Source of the DNA: Grammothele lineata
Lineage: Eukaryota > Basidiomycota > Agaricomycetes > Polyporales > Polyporaceae
Direction of reading: 5' to 3'
DNA length: 64,000 nucleotides
NCBI GenBank assembly: GCA_002150815.3
Contig: NDFF03000070.1
Coordinates: 62,001 to 126,000 of the forward strand
The notes beneath the pieces are model-generated. The model did not search any database. It was not told where the DNA came from and saw nothing but the letters and a program-made list of their open reading frames with translations. Made by a program: the position numbers and the translations under genes. Position 1 is the first letter of the stretch; each line of letters starts with the position of its first letter. Shown piece by piece: positions 36,237 to 46,399 of the stretch.

Positions 36237-36909
36237 CTATACCTGCATTTCCCCCTGCCACTTCTCGAAGTCCTCATCGATAGCCTCGTACACCTGCCGC
36301 CAGTCCCCACACACGTGTACCGCGCCCACAGGCTTGGTTCCCGTACTCCCCATTCCGAAGTTCCCGTCCATAGGCCCCCCGACGCTAACAATCATACCAT
36401 CGACTGGTTCAAGCGTCAAATCCGGCACACATAGTGCCATCTGCCTAAGCCACCCCAAACAGTGGACGAAGTGGCCTTCCATCTCGGGGCGGCGGTCACC
36501 AGCAAGCGCAGCGCGCATGATACGCAAGCAATGTAGCTCGTGCATCATGTTGAACGAGAACGCGCGGCGGTTGGGGCCGATACGAACGTGCCCAATCCCG
36601 CCCGGTGGGTATGACGTCCAGTCCTCGCGAGCGGCTGAACCGAGGATGAGGTAGTGTACTGAGTCTTCTGCGGCTAGAGCGATGGGAGGAGTTAGAGGAA
36701 GATCCCAGAATTCTGGGTAGTTATCGCCGACGAGGGCTAGATGAGACTAGGGGTGAGCACATGACGTAGGAGATCGAACGCGTTGGGACCTTACACTCGA
36801 CGCGATACTCGCTTTTGGGGTGCCCTTGAGAAGACAGCAAGTTGAGCGCCGTCATTAAGAGAGTGACCCCACTTGAGAGAAGAGCTACGTGTCTCGGAAC
36901 GAGCATCAT
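36237..36909 (-). CDS. UstYa/DUF3328 family protein, A type, HxxHC intact (cassette 3)
   Basis: Exons 36909-36795 and 36736-36237 give 204 aa. The start could be either of two adjacent ATGs (36909 or 36906). The N-terminal anchor is VALLSSGVTLLMTALNLLSS. The body matches the cassette 2 A type almost residue for residue: NYPEFWDLPLTPPIALAAED, MMHELHCLRIMRAALAGDRR, GHFVHCLGWLRQMALC, VHVCGDWRQVYEAIDEDFEK. Both HxxHC motifs are intact. The C-terminus is slightly shorter because a stop (GTATAG) comes earlier than in copy 2. It is divergent from the peptide gene P3, 633 bp away, mirroring cassette 2. Confidence 0.88.
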
Positions 36910-37349
36910 TAGACTCGTCGACGCAAGTTCGAAGTGGACTAGCCGCTAGGCTGAGTATGTGATGAACCGTGCAGTTGGAGGAAAGGCCGGGTGAGATACA
37001 GGGGACTCAGCCCTACATCATCAGGAGCCGGAGGCGCGAACGATCTTAACATGAACGCATGGGGTATGATAGAAGAAGCTAGCCTCGTGGTGGTACATCA
37101 AGGAGAAAGACCGTTCGATGTCGGACTTCTGGGGTGACACGTCTGACGGTCTTGAGCGCTAGTACGTAGCGCCTGAGCTTGACGCCGGCCGCTGAGTACT
37201 ACTACTAGTGGCGGCCCGCAAGTCGGCGAACCGGTGGACGGTTGCTACCTGATTAAAACAGTTCCTTTTGGGGCCCTAACAGTGCGGCCTAGGTGTCACG
37301 TTGAAGATAGGAGTTTACCATCCGAAATCGTCGAACTCAGATATTTGGA
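36910..37349. other. Shared divergent upstream region of cassette 3
   Basis: It lies between the A-type UstYa gene (-) and peptide P3 (+). No ORF is supported. Promoter blocks of P3 begin at 37363. Confidence 0.45.
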
Positions 37350-37542
37350 AAGAAAGCAGTATGCTCACATGCTCTCGCCTCTCGTAACTTCGAAAACATC
37401 AACCTGGCAGGTTAGCGCCGCTCGTTTTGTGGTACATTTGCTCCTCGATCGAGAGAATCGGAAGCGCAGGGAGACAGCATAAATAGGCGAGGCTGATTGC
37501 ACACTGTCAACAACTGCAGCACATCCTCAGTTACTCTCCAGC
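37350..37542 (+). promoter_or_regulatory. Conserved promoter of peptide P3
   Basis: GCTCACATGC (37363-37372), CTCGTAAC (37381-37388), TTTTGTGGTACA (37425-37436) and CATAAATAGG (37478-37487, about 56 nt before ATG) occur in the same order and spacing as upstream of P1 and P2. Confidence 0.7.
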
Positions 37543-37773
37543 ATGAACTTCGCCGCTACCACTGTTGCTTTCATCCTCGCCGTTGCCGGCATCGTAGCTC
37601 CCGCCCTGGCCGTCCCCAACCCGGCGGGTAAGGACTCAATTAAGGATCCTTGCGCTCGGCTAGATGCTACAGCTCTGACTTATCAATTCTTAGGGTGCTT
37701 GGCTGGAGTAGACATGCCGACCGCGCAAGACGGCGAGAGTGGCGTGAACTGTGTGTCCGAAGCGGATTACTGA
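37543..37773 (+). CDS. Secreted micro-peptide, cassette 3 (P3)
   Basis: Exons 37543-37627 and 37694-37773 give 54 aa. The signal peptide is MNFAATTVAFILAVAGIVA ending PALA, then VPNPAG. Exon 2 gives CLAGVDMPTAQDGESG, VNCVSEADY and stop. It differs from P2 by one residue fewer in the signal region and by a C-terminal Tyr instead of Phe. The intron is in the same place (phase 1, TTAG acceptor). The conserved GVDMPTA core, two Cys and aromatic end support a family with a common fate after secretion. It is read through as a 76-residue ORF if the intron is missed. Confidence 0.8.
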   Translation: MNFAATTVAFILAVAGIVAPALAVPNPAGKDSIKDPCARLDATALTYQFLGCLAGVDMPTAQDGESGVNCVSEADY

Positions 37774-39215
37774 AGCTGCAAACTCGCAGAGTAAGCAGAC
37801 CGATTTCTTGTGGCTTAGTAAATACCTATGGCCCTCCGGGCAGACCTGAACACGACTGATAAGAGTTTGCTGCTACATCGTATAGCTTACTAGGAAGATT
37901 CGATTCCGGAGCGGCGATCGGGCCATAGGCAGGCGATCACCCAGTGAGTGGGCCGTCCCCAGCGGAAGTTAGCCCTCGCACTCCGTGCTCGAGCTAACAC
38001 GGGCGCTGGGTACCGGCCCACTCCGAAGATATATGCATTGCTGTAACCTACTAGCTAGCAGTACCCACTGCCAAGTTGTATGTTTGGGGTGGTCGCGCTT
38101 CACGTCCGGCGACATGTATAGCTGTCTGATTAAATCAATATTTACATGAACGTCAGACCCGCCGCCTCTCGTGCCCGACCATCATCACGCATTTGGCGCG
38201 GATCACAGGCTCGACGACTCGGCCGGGGTCGGTCAGCACAACTGAGAATAAGTAGATCTCCGGGAGGATCATGGCTTACTTTGCATCATCTCCAAGCCCT
38301 CAATGTGGATGAGCGACACAGACAAGTGAACAGCATGTGGACCCGACCCCGTCGGCGCCGTCTTTGAGCTCCATTTCCCATCGACCCTGCATCAGCAAAA
38401 CTCTAGGATCCGAACCGCCAACACAATGACGTCATACGCGAGGTATAACAGGAAAGTAGTTCACACTGGTCGCTCAAAATCGCTCCTTCAGGACAAAAAC
38501 GTGACGTTTCCCACAGATCTGATTCAAAGATTCGACATTTCTACCCCCCAAGAACCTGAACACTGTCGTGTCCAGGAATTTTGACCTTACGTGTTTCAGG
38601 ATTCATATCACAACGCCAAGATTGTAGGGACGGTTGGATGAAGAAGGATCGTTGAATAGTGTACCATATACGTCGCAGGAACATGAGAGGCTCTGGAGCC
38701 TGCTAGGAGGTTTGGGGAACAAGTTGCGTTGTTGTGTCGTTGGGGTGATGAATGTGTAAAGTCGTCAACACGGTTTACCGAGACGTCGTAATCTGTGTGC
38801 TATCGCCTAGCAAATTCTAACTTGCCTCTTGAGCGGCGCTTCCAGCGCCCTGGGTTCCGATTCTTTCTATTCCCTAAATATGTCTCAATGTAATGGCTAG
38901 ATATGCACTCGACTAGCCCATCTGCACGTGGAAGAGATTGGTCTGACTTGGATGTATTACACAACGAAGACGTTGATAGAAGCGACAAAAACAATTGGAA
39001 CATGGAAACTTGAGTATTCGACTCGGAGGTCGTTCCGCACGAGAGCGCCATGCATAACCGTCAACGTGAATCGACAAGTTGAAAATGCTCCAGACGCAGT
39101 CTATTGTTCAGGCTTACCCTCCCTACTAAGTACTTCCAGAGTCGACTCGGAGGAGCTGGAGGACTCGGGACTCGAGGAGGAAGTCGGACGGAACAGAGAG
39201 CCTGAGGTGAATCAA
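37774..39215. other. Long gene-free interval, part 1
   Basis: No coding region is supported over about 1.4 kb. Codon use in the short ORFs looks random and no family motif is visible. Confidence 0.4.
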
Positions 39216-39345
39216 GCGCCTGCCATCGAAAGTCACGTGCACAACGGGAGAGAGACGGGCCCCTCAGTTTAGACGCCTGCCATCAAAAGTCACGTGAAAA
39301 AGGCTAATGCGCCGGTATTGAATACCGATTCTCTAAAAGAATCGG
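39216..39345. repeat. Direct repeat with CACGTG, followed by two back-to-back hairpins
   Basis: CGCCTGCCATCGAAAGTCACGTG (shown in part: CGCCTGCCATC and AGTCACGTG) occurs at about 39216-39239 and again, with one change, at about 39273-39296. Just after it, CGGTATT-G-AATACCG (39313-39327) overlaps CCGATTCT-CTAAA-AGAATCGG (39325-39345), giving two perfect small hairpins. Confidence 0.7.
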
Positions 39346-39908
39346 AATTTGCTACAAGGCAAGCAGAGAGATTTTCAACGCAAAACCAAGATGTTTTGCA
39401 TATAAAAGGTGGCAATGATCCCCAGCTCGCTGATCAAAGCCAGTGCTCCATGAGTTATATGTGAACCTCTTTGCTGACAGGGGTAAGACCGTGGCAAACG
39501 TTGAGTATTACTTGTGCATTGGTGATTCCTCGTTGCATTCTTTGAGTCTGAAGTTTCACACTTCTGTTGTCGCATTCCGTGTGCTACTGTGTAGTCTTGA
39601 TCAAGCTTCTGGGGTGAGATATATCACGCATCAACGTGAGTCAGCCCCGCTGAGTTAGTACTCACTTGCGTCCCAACTTCCTACTTATCCAACGTGAGCC
39701 ATCATCGACGTTTCAAGCGTTCGCCAGCATGAAGCCCCGATAGAAACCGAAATGATTGTGATAGGTTCGAAGCGTACTGTGCGAAAAAGCGAGCGAGAAA
39801 CGATACAACATGAGGGCCAAAGACTATGCTACACAAAGTGGGCTGACGATACAGTAATGTCGTTGTCCGAACTTGCCTGTCAGAAACCCAAAAGATCGTC
39901 TAGATTCA
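39346..39908. other. Long gene-free interval, part 2
   Basis: No gene is supported. It should contain the 3' flank of the CBM19-like gene. Confidence 0.4.
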
Positions 39909-41060
39909 TCAGGCTGCGTATCCATAATAGCTGTCTCCAGCATCAACGGCCGCAGCGTCCTGCGCCGACGCGGACTGGGAGGCAGACGCGGTGGTCTTAG
40001 GTCCACCCAAGAGGGTAATCGTCGAAGGAGCGCCTGCACCCGCGGACGCGCTAGTAGAACTCGTAGTGCTGCCGGTCGGAGCCGAGGCGATCCCGACAGG
40101 TTGGCTGGAAAAGGTTGACTGTATGGTGCCAGTCACGCTTGCAGTGGTAGACACCGCGCCAGTGCCAGTGAACGTCGCCGTTACTGATGCGGAGACACTG
40201 GCGGAAGATGGGAGGACGGTGGAGATGGAGACGCCGGATTCTGTCGCGATGCTAGAGAGGAAACTCGAGGCCTGCGACGGGTTGAACGTGAACGTCTCCG
40301 TCGGGAGCGTAACGGGGTCGGTGGCAACAACGGTGACGGTCACAGTCTTCCGACCATGGGAGGTCCTGGAGGCGTCGGTCGTTGTCGTAATGTCCGAGGA
40401 GCCGCTGGCCGTAGCCGTGGATGAAGTCGACGCGTCTGACGCGGAGACGGTGTTAGACTTGTGGACGTGCGTGGAAGTAGCGCTGGAAATGAGTGACGTT
40501 GAGGTTACGGTGCTGTTGCTACTGTCAATCGGGTCGCTCTCGTCATCGTCATTGCAATCCATAGGGAGCTCCGTGGAGTTAGAGGTACTGTTGGCGAAGA
40601 TACCGCCTGTCGCACCAGACGCCTCGATCACAGAAGAAGCGGTGGAGTTGGATGTGCATGAAAGCACCTGCACAGTGATGTCAGCTCCCATTGACCGCAA
40701 AAAGACGATATATAACGTACGACTCCTTCTTCCCGCACGGAGGGCATTGCAAAGCATGACAACGACTTGGAGCAGGCTTCGAGAGACCATGTTGCGTTCG
40801 CGCAGTGTGCGATTGAATCATCGATGCAAGCCATTTGACCATCTATGAACAAAGCATTAGTAACACGAATGGATCGCCTATCCGATAGTGCGCTTACCCT
40901 CGCAAGTGTCAGACTTGTTGAGAGACAAAAACTGAGTATTCAGAGCCTGAGCTTCCTTGCCATTTTGCAGGAAAACGTCGGCATCGAGCGAGCCAGTTGG
41001 GGCAGCCAAGACAGCTGAGCCGACGAAGAGGGTAGCGAGTGTGATGTAAGTGGCGCGCAT
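39909..41060 (-). CDS. Secreted CBM19-like, Ser/Thr-rich protein
   Basis: Exons 41060-40898, 40842-40721 and 40667-39909 give 347 aa. A signal peptide (MRATYITLATLFVGSAVLA) is followed by the typical basidiomycete module: FLQNGKEAQALNTQFLSL, CIDDSIAHCANATWSLEACS, SCFAMPSVREEGV, then LSC. This resembles CBM19, a small Cys-rich chitin-binding module. The third exon is a long Ser/Thr/Ala-rich stretch, likely heavily O-mannosylated, ending YYGYAA without a hydrophobic GPI-type tail. Predicted location is the cell wall or the outside. A partial copy of exons 1-2 lies at 22990-23290. Chitin binding is inference from the Cys pattern. Confidence 0.82.
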
Positions 41061-41501
41061 CGTGTGAATTGAAGATTGAATGCGTGAGCGAGGACGTAGA
41101 CAGGAGTCGTGGAGGAATGCGGGAGTCTAAGAAGCACCAGGCTTCAGCGGACAGATGGAGACGAGAGGATTCCGAGAGCGAGCACCGAACTCGAGCACAA
41201 CACGAAGCACAGGGACGAGAAGTATACGCATTTTATACGTCGAGCACAAAAACGCGAGGAAGCTTTTGTGGCAACAGGAAGCATTGACGGGCCTCATTGT
41301 CTTTGTGCCGGCCTTGGTTCGGGTTACGGCCGTTCGACCCGACCGCTATTGTTTCCCAAAACGGTTGTGCCCTTTACCAGAAGGTCACGTGAAACTGTTC
41401 AGGGCCGGCAGCCACCGAGGCTCGCAGACGCCCGTAGACACAACCGCCGAGTAGCCCCAGCCGGTCCTGTCCATCGCCCTCGTCAAGACCCACGATCCAC
41501 C
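41061..41501. other. Divergent promoter interval of the CBM19-like gene and RPS26
   Basis: No coding sequence is supported. It should contain the promoters of both flanking genes. Confidence 0.45.
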
Positions 41502-42176
41502 ATGGTGAGTACCCTCTTACGTCTCTAGATGGTCCAGAGTAGTCGTTTGGATATGAAGATGCTGCGAAACGCGCGAAAGCGGCGGAAGAATACGATGGAT
41601 GGCGTACTTGGACTTTGGATGACGCTACTCAGATACGGGAAATGTCGGTGAGAGCAGTTGCTGACCGTCTCTCTTCTCAGACCAAGAAGAGAAGAAACAA
41701 CGGCCGCAACAAGAAGGGCCGTGGCCACGTCAGTTTTGTCCGCTGCTCCAACTGCTCGCGATGCGTCCCCAAGGACAAGGCGATCAAGCGTTTCACCGTC
41801 CGCAACATGGTCGAGACGGCGGCGGTTCGTGATATCAGCGAGGCGAGCGTGTACCAGGGTACGTACTCCAGTCACCTCTTTGAGCGTGTTGGATGTTCAT
41901 CTGGTATTATGTTCGTAGAATACACGATCCCCAAGCTCTACATCAAAATTGCGTACTGTGTCTCGTGCGCCATTCACTCGCACGGTACGTCCATGCAACG
42001 CACAGATTACAGACGTCCAACGCCTTATATGTACTTCAGTCGTCCGTGTCCGCTCACGCGAGGGCCGCCGCAACCGCGCACCCCCTCCCCGTGTCCGGTG
42101 GAAGGATGGCAAGAAGGTCAACCCCGCTGTCGCCGCGGCCGAGGATGCCAAGGCTGCCGCTGCTCGGGGGGCATAA
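41502..42176 (+). CDS. RPS26: 40S ribosomal protein S26
   Basis: Exons 41502-41504 (ATG only), 41681-41858, 41919-41984 and 42040-42176 give 127 aa. It matches eS26 throughout: [96 protein letters not shown]. The zinc-binding Cys pairs (CSNC and CVSC) are present. eS26 sits at the mRNA exit channel of the small subunit. The first intron directly after the start codon is common in fungal ribosomal protein genes and often carries expression signals. An Ala-rich C-terminal tail is usual. Confidence 0.95.
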
Positions 42177-43163
42177 GCATATTCACTCGACACGCTGTAT
42201 TCCATATCTCGCTGCTATCCATGCCCTTCTGTACCGCGCATATGGTATGTCAGACATGTGTATTATCAACGAGGCGTCCCAGAAGAAACGAAGTGTCGTT
42301 GTCAGACCCTCCGTCGCTGTTGTGTCTTCAGTCCAGCCGTCAACGACATAGTGTACGACCCCTTGACCCCCGCTGTGCGAGTTGACTGATGGATACTCGA
42401 GCACCCTTCGTCGTGGCGGAACGTGGGCTCATGCGGAGGGCTAGACACTCTGCAAGGTCTAGTTCATCTCCTAATACCTGGAACGTCCTAGCTCCGAAGG
42501 CGGACACGCACGACGTCGACTGTTTCTTCAAGTGCCGTGGATGCGTGGGGTGAGACGACTGTTCGTCGGGCGTTCTGAGACACACTCAACCAATATCAAG
42601 GGTTTGTGCGTGATCCAGTTCTCTTTGTCTCTGGATCGTTACGGTCACTAGGTCATACCCTCATACAGGACTGGATATGATTCTTCTTACCACTGCCTCA
42701 GAAGGCCTGTGCACAAATTCGCGCAATGCCACAATGCGGCATATCTGCGGTTCAAGCCCAAGTACATATGTGGGCGTCGGGTGGCCCGCAGATAGTAGAC
42801 TGGGTTAGGCGCGCCGACATGCAATAATCTGTGGAACTGGTGAGCCATTACGAAGCCGTCAAGGCATCCTACAGAATGATGCAATTGTTTCTCCCATAGA
42901 GATGAAAACGTCTGGACGGTGAGCATGGCGTAGGCGTATACTGAGAAATAAGCGCATACGATAGACTAAACTAGCCGCCCGGCTTGGGCGGACCTCCAAC
43001 CTGATGCGCCCACACTGATATCTTCGCCCATCCAAGCACGACCCATGGGAGTCGATGGGCGAATTTACCTGACGCCGGTCCCCACAATCACTTCATAGCG
43101 CTCAAGCTGCGACGGGACTTCACATTCAACAGCCGTCTTTCCACTCTCGCACCATCTCTCACC
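42177..43163. other. Gene-free interval between RPS26 and hydrolase gene
   Basis: About 1 kb without a supported gene or repeat. It contains the RPS26 3' flank and the hydrolase promoter. Confidence 0.45.
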
Positions 43164-44101
43164 ATGCAAGACTCCGGCTACATCCCGTTCCCCTACAAAG
43201 GGAAAACATACCAAACCTATTACAGGGTTTTCGGCGACTTCGAACACCGCACGCGCACCCCCGTCGTCATCCTTCACGGAGGCCCCGGCTTCACGCACGA
43301 CTACCTCGTCCCCCTCGGAGACCTCGCTCATGGAGATCACGCCCGCCCAGTAATCCTCTATGACCAGCTCGGGAACGGCCGCTCCACCCACCTCCCTGGC
43401 GCCCCATCCGGGTTCTGGTCCGTCGACCTCCTGCTCGACGAGCTGGAGAACCTCCTCTGCCATTTCGGCTTGTCGCGAGACGGCGCCGAGTTTGACCTCC
43501 TCGGACACTCATGGGGAGGACGCATGGCGGCCGCATTCGCCTTGTGGCGGAAGCCGGTCGGCCTGCGGCGGCTCGTCATCTCGAATTGCTCCGCGACGCT
43601 CGACATGTGGAACGCATCGTTCGTTAAGTTGCTCGGCGCGTTCCCGCAGAATGTCCAAGGGGCTGTCTCGCGCGGGTTCGCGGACCCGAAAGGCCTCTGG
43701 GCCGCGCTGCAGGTGGTTTACGCGCAGCATGGGTGCAGAGTGCAGCCTCTCCCCAAGGAGATGGACTACGCGCTGCTACAGATATACGGTGAAGACGCAG
43801 ATCGTACTGTCAACGATGCAAAGTAAGCTTCATCGCCCTTCTCCAAATGGTGGAACACGACATAACAAACTCCTTCAGCATTTCGAAGGGATGGTCGATC
43901 GTAGACCGCCTGTCCGAGATCGGGAACCAGACGCTAATAATCAATGGTCGATTCGACATTGCCCAAAATGACACCGTCCGCCCATGGGTGGAGGGAATCC
44001 CAGCAGCCAGATGGGAAACATTCGATAACTCGAGTCATACCCCCATGTGGGAGGAGAGAGAAAAGTACATGCAAATCGTTGGCAACTTCTTAGATGCATA
44101 G
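43164..44101 (+). CDS. Proline iminopeptidase-like alpha/beta hydrolase (family S33)
   Basis: Exons 43164-43822 and 43879-44101 give 293 aa. Landmarks of the family are HGGPGFTHDYL (oxyanion region), YDQLGNGRS, the nucleophile elbow GHSWGG, the Asp loop NGRFDIAQND, and the catalytic His in FDNSSHTPMWEE. All three catalytic residues are visible. The family removes N-terminal Pro from peptides, and related fungal enzymes hydrolyse other small amides. There is no signal peptide, so it is probably cytosolic. Length is normal for the family. Its start is the first ATG in a good context. Confidence 0.9.
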
Positions 44102-44199
44102 TCCAGTCCGTCGTAACATAGGATCCCTACCAAATAGAAAAGAAACATTATCGCATAAAGGCGTAGCGTTCACAATAGAGCGAGCAAGGGGCTCAACAT

Positions 44200-45195
44200 T
44201 CAGATCCGGCGACCAAGCGTCGCTTGCACGCTCCCTCGTGTAACCCAACGCACATCGATCAAGACGAGAGAACCGAGAGAGAACATATCGCCATTTAGAA
44301 GCAGCATCCCATCCACCCGAGTGTCACTGCCGTTAATCTGTTTTGCATAGTAGTGTTAGGTCTGTGAAATTAGTTCTGACCAATGCTTACCATGAGTTTC
44401 TGCAGTCCACGAGCAACATATGCTGCCAGTTTCGCGCGCGTGATGACCTTACCGCCGGCGGACCACACCGTAATCTGCTTCCATACATTGGACTGATCAA
44501 GGGCCGGTATCTACAAGTAAATGCATTAGAGATATGATTCTGAGGGAGGGCGAAAGTCTATGTACCCCGAAGCGCACCGACGCCTTCTTCTGTCTAATAG
44601 GACTTCTGTGGGCCAAGGGGATCGCGAACGCGGGTTTGTCGGCTCTGTCGACACGTCCCTGAATCGCGTCCACCACTGCGCACTGGAACACCGCAGATGA
44701 AATGTCAGGGACGTGGCCGCGCCTGCAATAGGGGTCGTTCAAAATCTTCAGCCATTTAATCGGCGTCGACTGAGCGCCGTTAGCGGCGAGCGGTGGGAGC
44801 TCGGTATTTCTGGTGCCCGTTGGAGGGATGGCCTGTAAGGTGATCAATGGCGAAAGTCCATAAAAATGTGGTGGCCGCGCACACACATGGCGGGTAGAGA
44901 GGTCGTTCGTAGCGGCGTCATTCGGGGCGACCTCTTGTGATACTAAGGACATGGCAACTGACGCCCAAGGGAAGGCCGGCGCGACTTCAGAGGACGTGAA
45001 GGCCAGATAATCCTCTGGGTACTGGAAGATCTCGTCAGCGAGTGTCCTGCTGACGAGGGCAGGCCGGTCATGGGAGTTGAGACTCACCTCTATGCTGTCT
45101 GTACTCAAGCTGAAGTAAGGGTGAGCACATCCAACCGCGACTTGGGGGATATGACGAAGCTGCTTAAGACAAGCCGAATTCAGTGTGTGTGGCAA
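44200..45195 (-). CDS. Uncharacterised protein, 5' end unresolved
   Basis: Three exons can be joined in frame (45195-44566, 44510-44391, 44337-44200), giving about 295 codons and no stop. There is no ATG at the left end of the first exon, so at least one 5' exon is missing, probably within 45.2-46.0 kb. Readable segments are HIPQVAVGCAHPYFSLSTD, DRPALVSRTLADEIFQYPED, NVWKQITVWSAGGKVITRAK and GMLLLNGDMFSLGSLVLI. Consensus splice sites at both introns and the continuous frame support a real gene. I do not recognise a family and see no signal peptide or membrane helix. It could also be a decaying gene. Confidence 0.5.
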
Positions 45196-46399
45196 AGAAA
45201 GAGGAGGTATTCCTAGCCCTCACAGTACTCAGAGCCGATGTGCTCATGGCAGAGATTCAACACAGGAATAGAAGAAAGTACTGGGGGTGCACCGCTGGAG
45301 AGGTCACTGGGTTACTCTTCAGGCCTCATCGCTCTGCTATATGCGCACTCGCACATACGCGGATATCCATGGCACTGGTTCAGCGACCGACTTGTCCACC
45401 ACGGGATTCTCAGGATCGGGATGCGCTGCGCCACGGTTAGCAGTGTTAGTCATGGGTTTGAATGAACAAGATTACTAGTTTGGGACTCACTTAGAAGCGC
45501 CTGTCGTTCAAGGCTCCACCGGTGAAGATCCAGAGAGACCTCGAGCAGCTAGACGAGATCCAGAAGCTGCTCGACCCGGGAGAGCCCCATGCGTCTCAGC
45601 TACTCACCGCTCCATGAACCACAACTGCTGACCGCAACAGCTCCCGCTAAGCGCACCAATGAGAAAAAGGTTGTAACCGCCAAATCCGGAATGGATGTTG
45701 GGCGGGATGAGGGCGACTCGGAGGTGGTGGCAGAGCCTGCTGCCTATTGTAGTCGAACTTCAGTCAAGACTAAGCAGTGCTACCCTAGGCTCAGATTCAA
45801 CATCCTCGACTGGTGTGACTCTAAGCCCTAACTTACCTTGGATAGGTAGATTGACAGTGAGGTGGGATCCAAACAACATTGGCGGCTGAGCCGGACCCAC
45901 AGGCAAACCCGAGTTTCATCTTATCGCGTGCGATCGTGAGAGCGTCTTTACCACTCGAAGATGGGTTTGTTGAGCTATGAAGCGCGACCGTATTCCTCAA
46001 TCCACTGGATCTCAGTCTTCCACAACCTAAAGAAAGGGGCGTAACGTGAGGCATCGTTCTGCTTCAGAAAGTACACTCACGACTGCTACGACCTCTCTTG
46101 AAATAGGTAGCGTTATACGGCATGCAGCAAAGAAACTGTCCAAACACATGTAAAATATAGCGACATCGATCGAGTACACACGCGCTAAGTAGAGGCTAGA
46201 ATAACAAGATTGAGTACCGGACAGACACGGGGAGGGGAGACACAAAGAAAGCAACAGCACGACGACGAGACAGTTCGGGTGGGTGGAACAGAGCATTGAA
46301 CGTTTGAACAAGCACTAGCACGGCCCCTAGCAGGCGGCAGGGGCGACAGGGGCCCGCGAGCGTCCGGAGCAGCGAGCAGCAGTAGCAGCGTCTATGGTT
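45196..46399. other. Interval with no resolved gene; one orphan open stretch
   Basis: From 45495 to 45617 (+) a codon-like stretch reads KRLSFKAPPVKIQRDLEQLD, EIQKLLDPGEPHASQLLTAP and stop, preceded by a TTAG acceptor-like site. No other exon for it was found, so it may be a gene fragment. The missing 5' exon of the minus-strand gene may also lie here. Nothing else is supported. Confidence 0.35.

Noticed and set aside
39991..40848. 285-codon open frame on the plus strand
   Set aside because: It is antisense to the Ser/Thr-rich exon of the CBM19-like gene, whose signal peptide, Cys module and splice sites are clear. Repetitive Ser/Thr codons easily open the opposite strand.
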